NCBI RefSeq assembly: GCF_021278965.1
Contig: NZ_CP065589.1
Coordinates: 2,237,001 to 2,301,000 of the forward strand
From: Chryseobacterium capnotolerans
Lineage (GTDB): Bacteria > Bacteroidota > Bacteroidia > Flavobacteriales > Weeksellaceae
DNA length: 64,000 bases
Direction of reading: 5' to 3'
This document shows, piece by piece, positions 57,164 to 64,000 of the stretch. Under the pieces are notes generated by a model. That model had not been told where the DNA came from, ran no database searches, and saw nothing but the letters and a program-made list of their open reading frames with translations. Within the stretch, counting starts at the first letter, position 1. Each line of letters opens with the position of its first letter. The position numbers and the translations under genes were made by a program.

Positions 57164-60100
57164 TTACTCTGCTAAATTGATATCTTCTTTTTTAATAGGC
57201 TTAATTTTTTCCTGTAGGGTTTCAAAAATCACATACAATACCGGAATTACAAAAAGCCCTAAAATAGTACCTATCAACAATCCTATGGCTGCTCCTGTTG
57301 CAATGGATCTGTTCCCTACAGCTCCAATTCCACTTGCTAACACCAATGGTAATAAACCGAAGATAAAGGCAAATGAAGTCATCAGAATCGGCCTTACTCT
57401 CGCTTTCGCTGCATTGATGGCAGACATTACAATGGTTTCACCATGATGCCTTCTCTGGACTGCAAATTCGACAATAAGGATCGCATTTTTTGCTAACAAT
57501 CCGACGAGCATGATCAGGGCAATCTGGAAATAAATATTATTTTCCAAGCCCATAATCTTCTGTCCGAAGTAAGCTCCCATTACCCCAAGAGGAAGAGAGA
57601 TAACAACGATAAGCGGAAGAATATAACTTTCATACTGTGCGGAAAGAATAAAGTAAACAAAGACCAAACTTAAACCAAAAATAAGGAGTGTCTGAGAGCC
57701 TGAATTTAATTCTTCTCTGGTTAACCCAGTAAATTCTACTGCGTAGTTTTGATTCAGGGTTTCATGGGCTACCTGCTGTACTGCAGCAATAGCATCCCCG
57801 GAACTGTATCCCTCAGAGTTTGCTCCTGTCACTTTCACTGAAGTAAATAGGTTATAACGGCTTACAGATTGCGGTCCATATGCTTTTTTAAGGGTTACAA
57901 ACTGTGAAATCGGAGACATGATACCTGAACCTGTTCTGATATAAAGCTGGTTCAGATTTTCGATGCTCTTTCTGTTTTCAGGAAGAGCCTGAACCATTAC
58001 TCTGAACTGTTTTCCATACTTGGTAAAGTCGGCCGTATAAATTCCACCAATATATCCTTGCATGGTAGCCAGAATGTCATTTACAGAAACCCCAAGCTGC
58101 TTGCTCAGAGGAACGTTAATTTCCATCTGATACTGAGGATATTTTGTATTGAATGAAGTCTGTGCAAACTGAATTTCCGGTCTCTCCATCAATTTCCCAA
58201 TGAATTCATTGGTTTTATTATCCAGATCAACATATTCTCCACCTGATTTATCCAGCAATACCATTTCAAAACCTGCACTACTACCAAATCCCGGTACACT
58301 TGGTGGTTGAAAGAATACTACTTTAGCATCAGGAACAGCTCCTACAATTCCAAATAATTTTTTGGTGATATCTTCAGAAGTCTGGCCGTCTTTTTTTCTT
58401 TCTTCGAATGGTTTTAGCTTAACAAAGGCAAGACCATTATTACTACCGTTTCCGGATAAGAATCCTCTACCAGTGGAAATCGTTACATTCTGTACTCCCG
58501 GAACTTTCATTGCTTTAGCCTGAAGTGTTTTCAATGCATTATAAGTTCTTTCCATAGAAGCTCCCGGAGGAAGCTGGACATCGGTAAAGATAATCCCTCT
58601 GTCTTCTGTAGGTACAAAACCTTTCTTCATGCTTCCACTTGCCCAATATAAAATACCTCCTGTAATGGCAAAGATCACTAAGGTTACCCATTTGTGTCTC
58701 AATAAGAATACAAATCCTCTTCCGTAACGATCTGTTGTTGTTTTGAAGGCAATATTAAATTTATAGAAGAACTTCTGAAGGAAATTCATGTTCTGATATT
58801 CCTTGTGATGTTCAGCATGTGGCTTTAAGAATAATGAACATAAAACCGGGCTCAACGTTAATGCATTAATCGCAGAAATGATGATCGCGATAATCAGGGT
58901 AATCCCAAACTGTTGGTAGAATACTCCTGTAGGGCCCGTAATAAATGTCACAGGGATAAATACTGCTGCCATTACCAATGTAATAGAAATAATAGCTCCT
59001 GTAATCTCATCCATCGCCTCTACGGTGGCTTTTTTAGCATCTGAAATACCATGCTCCATCTTTGCATGCACAGCCTCGACGACGACAATAGCGTCATCCA
59101 CAACAATACCGATCGCCAGTACCAATGCAAATAAAGTTAATAGGTTTAATGAATATCCAAATAAATTCAGGAAGAAAAATGCCCCTACAATAGATACCGG
59201 AACCGCAATGGCCGGAATCAGGGTAGATCTGAAGTCTTGAAGGAAAATATATACCACAATAAATACCAGGATAAAAGCTTCAATCAGCGTATGCACTACT
59301 TTTTCAATAGAAGCTTCTAAGAATTCGTTGGTATCAAAGTTGAAAGTATATTTAATCCCTTTAGGGAATGTACCTTCTGCAGATTTCAGATAGGTTTTGA
59401 TATTTTTAATAATCTCCTGTGCATTGGAACCAGGCGTCTGGAAGATCCCCATACTTATGGAAGGATTGTTTCCGTTTTCCCCGACTCCTGTATAAGACTG
59501 ACCTGCCAATTCTACTTTAGCAACGTCTTTCAGCATCAGGTTTTGGCCGTTTGCTAGAGATTTGATGATGATGTTATCATACTGTTCTTTATCGTTGAAC
59601 TTACCTACATATTTGATGATATACTCAAAAGAACTTCCACTGTTCTGACCAATAGAACCCGCTGCGGCTTCTCTACTCTGCTCATTGATCGCATTGGTAA
59701 CATCCGTAGGAGTTACACCATAAGCTGCCATTTTTGCAGGATCCAACCATATTCTCATGGAATAGTTTTTACCTCCGAAAACGTTGGCATCCCCTACGCC
59801 ATTTACCCTTTTCAGGTTTGGAATAATATTGATATTCAGGAAGTTCTGAAGATACACATCATCTAGATCTTTATTTTCAGAATAGAAAGACATATACATT
59901 AGGGCACTGGTCTGCTGTTTCTGGGTTACAACCCCTGAACGGGTTACTTCAGATGGCAAAAGAGGTGTTGCTCTGGCAACACGGTTCTGTACATTTACCG
60001 CAGCAATATCCGGATCTATTCCTTGTTTGAAGAAGACCTGGATCTGCGCAGAACCATCATTTCCTGCAGAGGAAGTAATATAGTCCATTCCTTCCACCCC

Positions 60101-60310
60101 GTTGATCTGCTCTTCCAAAGGTACTACTACACTTTTCATCACCGTTTCAGCATTAGCTCCTGTATAGTTCGCAGAAACGCTTACCGTAGGTGGCGCAATA
60201 TCCGGATACTGTGTAACCGGTAACGAGATCAGCCCTAGCACACCGAGAATCACAATCAAGATTGAGATTACGGTAGATAAAACCGGTCTGTTAATAAAGT
60301 TTTTTATCAT
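57164..60310 (-). CDS. RND multidrug efflux pump, HAE1 family (AcrB/MexB-like)
   Basis: 1048 aa, full length and intact. Starts FINRPVLSTVISILIVILGV; TM4 has the proton-relay pair in GIVVDDAIVVVEAVHAKM; porter-domain motifs IDPDIAAVNVQNRVARATPL and GVGDANVFGG; TM10-12 end with GLLIGTILGLFVIPVLYVIF. Exports hydrophobic and amphiphilic drugs with proton motive force. The start overlaps the adaptor stop. Confidence 0.96.
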   Translation of the reverse strand: MIKNFINRPVLSTVISILIVILGVLGLISLPVTQYPDIAPPTVSVSANYTGANAETVMKSVVVPLEEQINGVEGMDYITSSAGNDGSAQIQVFFKQGIDPDIAAVNVQNRVARATPLLPSEVTRSGVVTQKQQTSALMYMSFYSENKDLDDVYLQNFLNINIIPNLKRVNGVGDANVFGGKNYSMRIWLDPAKMAAYGVTPTDVTNAINEQSREAAAGSIGQNSGSSFEYIIKYVGKFNDKEQYDNIIIKSLANGQNLMLKDVAKVELAGQSYTGVGENGNNPSISMGIFQTPGSNAQEIIKNIKTYLKSAEGTFPKGIKYTFNFDTNEFLEASIEKVVHTLIEAFILVFIVVYIFLQDFRSTLIPAIAVPVSIVGAFFFLNLFGYSLNLLTLFALVLAIGIVVDDAIVVVEAVHAKMEHGISDAKKATVEAMDEITGAIISITLVMAAVFIPVTFITGPTGVFYQQFGITLIIAIIISAINALTLSPVLCSLFLKPHAEHHKEYQNMNFLQKFFYKFNIAFKTTTDRYGRGFVFLLRHKWVTLVIFAITGGILYWASGSMKKGFVPTEDRGIIFTDVQLPPGASMERTYNALKTLQAKAMKVPGVQNVTISTGRGFLSGNGSNNGLAFVKLKPFEERKKDGQTSEDITKKLFGIVGAVPDAKVVFFQPPSVPGFGSSAGFEMVLLDKSGGEYVDLDNKTNEFIGKLMERPEIQFAQTSFNTKYPQYQMEINVPLSKQLGVSVNDILATMQGYIGGIYTADFTKYGKQFRVMVQALPENRKSIENLNQLYIRTGSGIMSPISQFVTLKKAYGPQSVSRYNLFTSVKVTGANSEGYSSGDAIAAVQQVAHETLNQNYAVEFTGLTREELNSGSQTLLIFGLSLVFVYFILSAQYESYILPLIVVISLPLGVMGAYFGQKIMGLENNIYFQIALIMLVGLLAKNAILIVEFAVQRRHHGETIVMSAINAAKARVRPILMTSFAFIFGLLPLVLASGIGAVGNRSIATGAAIGLLIGTILGLFVIPVLYVIFETLQEKIKPIKKEDINLAE

Positions 60311-61496
60311 TAGAATTTCGGTTTTATTGATTGAACAAGACTATCCATTTTAATTGGCTTTGGTTTCACTGCTGTTCCCGGTTTCAAACCTCCGATACCA
60401 GCTGCAACAACTCTTTCACCTTTGTTAACTCCTGATTTGATAAGCGCTAAATTGTCGATTCTGTCAATAACATTAACAACAACGTTTCTCGCAGTATCTC
60501 CTTTTTCTATTTTATATACGTACACAATGCCTTGTTGTTCGTAAGTAGCACTTTCAGGAACTACAAGAACGTTATCATAATTCTGAGGGAATCTGATGGT
60601 TCCACTGTTACCATTGCTTAATAATTTCTGGGCATTAGTAAAGGCAACTCTAAACTGGATAGTCCCTGTAGTAGGATCAATCTGACCGGTAATGGCTTCA
60701 ATCCTTCCTTTTTCAGGATAAAGACTTCCATTGGCTAACTGGAGCTCAACCATGGGTAAGTTCTTGATTTTTTCAGGCATAGAAGCTCCCGGAGATTTTT
60801 CTAGGAAATCAAAATACTCTTTTTCATTCATCGCAAAGTAGGCAAAGATTTCAGAAGTATCAGAAATTGTTGTAAGAGGGGTCTGATCAGACGGCCCTAC
60901 CAAACTTCCTACTTTTAACGGAAGTCTTCCTACAACTCCTGAAATCGGTGCACGAATGATTGAATATTCGATGTTCGCCTCTACTCCTTTGTAATTGGCT
61001 TCAGCCTGTCTTTTGGCAGCATGTGCCTGCTGTAATTGAGCCTGAGCCTGGGCTAACTGAGCCTGAGCCGTTTGTAGCTGTACATTACTGATAATATTTT
61101 TCTGAACCAAAGGTTTGAGTTTGTTCACTTCTACCTGGGCAGCATTTACAGATGCCTGTGCGGCGGCAATAGTAGATTCAGCAGCCCCGATTCCTGCTTT
61201 AGAAGCAGCGGCATTTTCAGTAAGAATATTGGTTTCCAAACGGAACAAAGGCTGCCCTTTGGTAACGTATTGTCCTTCGTCTACCAATACCTGGGTAATA
61301 TATCCCTGTATTTTAGCACGTACATCATTGTTTACTCTACCCTGGATGGTAGCCGGAAACGTCTGATATCCTACTATATTTTTTGACTCCACAGAAACAA
61401 CAGGGTACGGCTTGGCACCATCCTGTTTCGGAGCTTCTTTTTGCAGGCTGTGAGAGAAAGCGCTGCAATGGAAAGTATAACTAGCTTATTATTCAT
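60310..61496 (-). CDS. RND periplasmic adaptor subunit, AcrA/MexA type (frameshift)
   Basis: ATG at 61494-61496 gives lipoprotein signal MNNKLVILSIAALSLTACKK; the A5 run at 61438-61442 needs one more A to continue as EAPKQDGAKPYPVVSVESKN. Joined length about 395 aa. Lipoyl/barrel-sandwich part (VRAKIQGYITQVLVDEGQYV), long coiled hairpin rich in Ala-Gln, second lipoyl half (YSIIRAPISGVVGRL), beta-barrel and membrane-proximal parts. Links the pump to the outer-membrane factor. Confidence 0.92.
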
Positions 61497-61497
61497 T

Positions 61498-61953
61498 TTA
61501 TAGTTTATTAAGAGATTCCTGAATATTTTCTATGTTTTTATTTAAGAGTGCTTTGTAAACTTCTATTCTTTCGTTGTATCCATCGTCTTTACTTTTTTTA
61601 AAATTGTTTAAATCATCTAGTAGTCTTAATTCGTCCTGCATTTTCTGGACAATTTTCTCAAATCGGATCTTTTTGTATTCATCATTGATGAAAAAATACC
61701 GTTTCCGCTCATCCATCTTGTTATGATCTACGATAAGCTGAGCATTCAATAGTAATGAAATACTAGTGGAAACAGAACTTTTGCTCGCAGAGAGCACTTC
61801 AACAAACTCGTCAAAAGTAATTCCTACTTTCTCATAATCAAAAAGAAGGTAGGAATAGATTTTTGAAGCTAATGGGGGTAGGTTGAAAATGGTGCCGTAG
61901 AATTTTACGGCATCCTGAAAAATTTTTTCATCAATTTCTATACTTTGGTGCAT
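61498..61953 (-). CDS. GbsR/MarR-type transcriptional regulator of the efflux operon
   Basis: 151 aa. Winged helix: ITFDEFVEVLSASKSSVSTS, then ISLLLNAQLIVDHNKMDERK with the usual wing; C-terminal coiled helix. It is first gene of the operon, one base before the adaptor start, so it probably represses the pump genes and itself. Confidence 0.9.
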   Translation of the reverse strand: MHQSIEIDEKIFQDAVKFYGTIFNLPPLASKIYSYLLFDYEKVGITFDEFVEVLSASKSSVSTSISLLLNAQLIVDHNKMDERKRYFFINDEYKKIRFEKIVQKMQDELRLLDDLNNFKKSKDDGYNERIEVYKALLNKNIENIQESLNKL

Positions 61954-62069
61954 AATATAAAAATTTGAACAAAAGTAAAAATTAGTTCAGAACCAAACGA
62001 ACAAAGCTGATAGACATTATAAATACAGCGTGGTTTAAAAATTCAATGAAATTGGATTTAACTTTTTGC

Positions 62070-62583
62070 TTAAATTATAATCTTCTCATAAGCTTTTCTC
62101 AGTCCGTCTGCCAAAACAACTTCTCCACAATACGAATATCCTTTGCTTTCAAGAATTTTCAGCATTGCAATATTATCGTAGTTCGTATCTACCTTAATGC
62201 TCTGAATTCCATTATCTCTGGTGAAATCTTCAATATGATCGAAAAGCTTCTTTGTCATTCCCTGCCCTGCAAACTTTTCATCAATAGCAACACGGTGTAC
62301 CACTACAAATTCTCCGTCACTTAACCATGCGCCTTCAATTTTACTATAGGCTGGTTCATCATTAAGGATCAAAGCAGCGTATACCGCAATTTCCCCCGTC
62401 TACTGTAAGCACATATCCGAAACCTTTCGCTATATCACTTTCTACGGTTCCAAGATTTGGATAGCCATTCTGCCACTGTGTGCTTCCATCCTGTCTTCTT
62501 CTTTCAATGGACTGTTGGATGATTCCCCAAATAATGTCTCTGTCTTCAATTTCCGATTTTCTTAGTTTGATTTCTGGATTCAT
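62070..62583 (-). CDS. GNAT family N-acetyltransferase (frameshift in a C5 run)
   Basis: Two pieces join if the C run at 62393-62397 has four bases (VDGEIAVYAALILNDEPAYS), giving about 170 aa. Start IKLRKSEIEDRDIIWGIIQQ, acetyl-CoA motif VVHRVAIDEKFAGQGMTKKL (R/Q-x-x-G-x-G/A-like), then SIKVDTNYDNIAMLKILESK with GYSYCGEV at the end. Acetyl acceptor unknown. Confidence 0.85.
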
Positions 62584-62885
62584 GTTGTTGATTTTGATTA
62601 AAAAACATAAAGGTAAAAAGGTAAAATTCTGAACTATTTATCTCTAATTATCTTAACTAAAGCCCAATTTTTATTAACGCAAAGATTTATTTATAAGGCT
62701 TAAAATTTTGAGTAAGCAAAGGTTGCGACCTCGTCGTTGAATAAGCGAACATAGTTCTTCAAGTCATCTTTTAAACATTTAATTTTTTAATGAATTAATG
62801 ATTGATTTAATTAAAAAACCGAAAATTAATTAAGAATTAATTTTCGGTTCGAAGTAGTAAAATTTAAAATTATGAAATTGTTTTA
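62584..62885. other. Intergenic stretch without a gene
   Basis: 302 bases; only the terminator at 62818-62848 is recognisable. Confidence 0.5.
62818..62848 (-). terminator. Terminator of the DUF2007 gene
   Basis: ACCGAAAATTAATT and its complement around a 3-base loop, followed on the minus strand by T6. Confidence 0.85.
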
Positions 62886-63113
62886 TTAATTTTCACTTTG
62901 TTGAAGATAAGCATCAATAATTTCAAATGCTTTCTTCTCATCTTCCAGATCCACCATTACCTTTAGCGATGTTGCTGTAGGGGTTGTGGTAAATGTCAGA
63001 TAGTTGTTTTCAACAGAGTTTGTAATTTGAGCGTCATCCAATTTAGACTTAACCAACTGAATTTCTGAAGGGTTATCACTTTCGTAAACTGATACTCTCG
63101 TACTTCTTTCCAT
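62886..63113 (-). CDS. DUF2007 family small protein
   Basis: 75 aa. Matches the family layout of an N-terminal strand, a helix (SEIQLVKSKLDDAQITNSVE) and a C-terminal 'KVMVDLEDEKKAFEIID' strand-helix, as in small putative signal-transducing proteins. The ferredoxin-like fold resembles PII-type units, but the role is not known. Lies 61 bases after lat in the same direction. Confidence 0.8.
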   Translation of the reverse strand: MERSTRVSVYESDNPSEIQLVKSKLDDAQITNSVENNYLTFTTTPTATSLKVMVDLEDEKKAFEIIDAYLQQSEN

Positions 63114-63174
63114 ATTCTAATTGTTTGAGTATCTAAATGTACAATGTTTTTTCGAAAATTACAAATCTTTGTTT

Positions 63175-64000
63175 TTAAATTTTATTAATATTATTTTCAA
63201 TTTTATCTAATGCTAATTGAATTTCTTCTTTAGTAACATTCAGATGTGGTCTGAAACGTAAAGACTGATCTCCACATGGAAGAATAATCAATCCATCATT
63301 GAATAATTCAGTCATCATTTTGTTTCTGTCTGCTCCGGAAGGAAGATCAATGGCACACATTAGTCCTCTTCCTCTTGCATTGGAAATCTTTGAAGGATAT
63401 TTGTCAGCCATGGCTTTTAAGCTTTCTAATAGGAAATCTCCTACCACTCTTGCATTTTCAACAAGATTCTCTTTTTCAATAACTTCCATTACCAGTTGGA
63501 AGCGAAGCATATCAATAAAGTTTCCTCCGAATGTAGAGTTAATTCTTGAACTTTCTCTGAAAACGTTATTAGGAATTTCGTCAAATTTTTCTTTGTTGGC
63601 TAATACCCCGCAAACCTGAGCTTTTTTACCAAAAGAAATGATATCCGGCTTCGCTGTAAAATGCTGGAAAGCCCACATTTTTCCTGTAATGGCAATACCT
63701 GTCTGAACTTCGTCAAATATGAGTAAGATTTCATTGTCATCACAGATTTTTCTTAAGCCTAACAAGAATTCATCTCTGAAATGGTTGTCACCACCTTCTG
63801 CCTGAATAGGCTCAATGATGATACAAGCTACCTTATTAGGATTCATCAGGATAGCTTCTTCAATCTGAACTAAAGCTAATTGCTCATTCTTAATTGTTTC
63901 TGCCAGATTCTCCTCTGTAATCGGGAATGATAATTTCGGATTTAAGATTCTTGGCCAGTTAAACATTGGAAAATATTGGTATTTCCTAGGATCTGAAGTG
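63175..64000 (-). CDS. lat: L-lysine 6-aminotransferase (C-terminal part, runs off the window)
   Basis: About 275 codons visible; the frame stays open to the right edge (DPRKYQYFPMFNWPRILNPK), so the Met at 63964 is not the start. Class III PLP aminotransferase: cofactor Asp in LLIFDEVQTGI, PLP Lys in IISFGKKAQVCG, then RINSTFGGNFIDMLRF and RGLMCAIDLPSG. 'YFPMFNWPRI' and 'FGKKAQVCGV' are typical of lysine 6-aminotransferase, which turns lysine and 2-oxoglutarate into a semialdehyde and glutamate in lysine breakdown. Confidence 0.9.
   Translation of the reverse strand, partial: TSDPRKYQYFPMFNWPRILNPKLSFPITEENLAETIKNEQLALVQIEEAILMNPNKVACIIIEPIQAEGGDNHFRDEFLLGLRKICDDNEILLIFDEVQTGIAITGKMWAFQHFTAKPDIISFGKKAQVCGVLANKEKFDEIPNNVFRESSRINSTFGGNFIDMLRFQLVMEVIEKENLVENARVVGDFLLESLKAMADKYPSKISNARGRGLMCAIDLPSGADRNKMMTELFNDGLIILPCGDQSLRFRPHLNVTKEEIQLALDKIENNINKI

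Overview
The window looks like a chromosome piece from a flavobacterium of the Chryseobacterium type (Weeksellaceae, Bacteroidota). The signs are low GC, TAnnTTTG-type -7 promoter elements, few Shine-Dalgarno sites, Bacteroidota-only families (DUF3408, RteC, IntDOT-like integrase, 'VGIN..P...LDV' exported proteins), and lysine 6-aminotransferase. This is inference from gene content; no database search was run.

Layout. 1-3286 (minus): a surface-glycan operon (GT87-like membrane protein, GT2, CE4 deacetylase, GT4), with dapD and a small methyltransferase upstream. 4987-7195: an AraC regulator divergent from an MFS exporter. 7453-17458: ordinary chromosomal genes, including NlpC/P60 lipoprotein, LytTR, secreted LRR and other exported proteins, a TetR module with a clear operator, Nudix, a DUF885 peptidase-like protein and a DMT exporter. 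tRNA-Ala(GGC) lies at 17577-17650. 18428-22535: an AraC regulator divergent from a TonB-dependent receptor. 23423-34421 (minus): a type VI secretion-type effector locus. It runs vgrG, an unknown linker gene, a PAAR-like/Hint/nuclease effector with a SUKH immunity gene, a decapitated second effector copy, and then three displaced ('orphan') toxin-immunity cassettes, each introduced by a short copy of the Hint C-terminus. 34853-35840: MarR and GNAT genes.

36305-55385 is a mobile island. It has an IntDOT-like integrase, two small HTH genes, DUF3408, a MobA-like protein and a relaxase with an oriT-like region. Cargo is a Fur-type regulator with a small protein and a methyltransferase behind two palindromes, an HxlR/RibD-like reductase pair, and RteC. 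It ends in a type I restriction system whose specificity genes form an inversion-based shufflon: one full hsdS on the plus strand, one start-less hsdS on the minus strand, two half-genes between them, matching inverted repeats, and a tyrosine recombinase next door. 55674-61953 (minus): a complete RND efflux operon with its MarR/GbsR-type regulator. The right edge holds a GNAT enzyme, a DUF2007 protein and lat (partial).

About fifteen genes carry a single-base frameshift, mostly in homopolymers. This pattern fits indel errors in the assembly better than gene decay, so those genes are annotated at their probable full extent with the break described.
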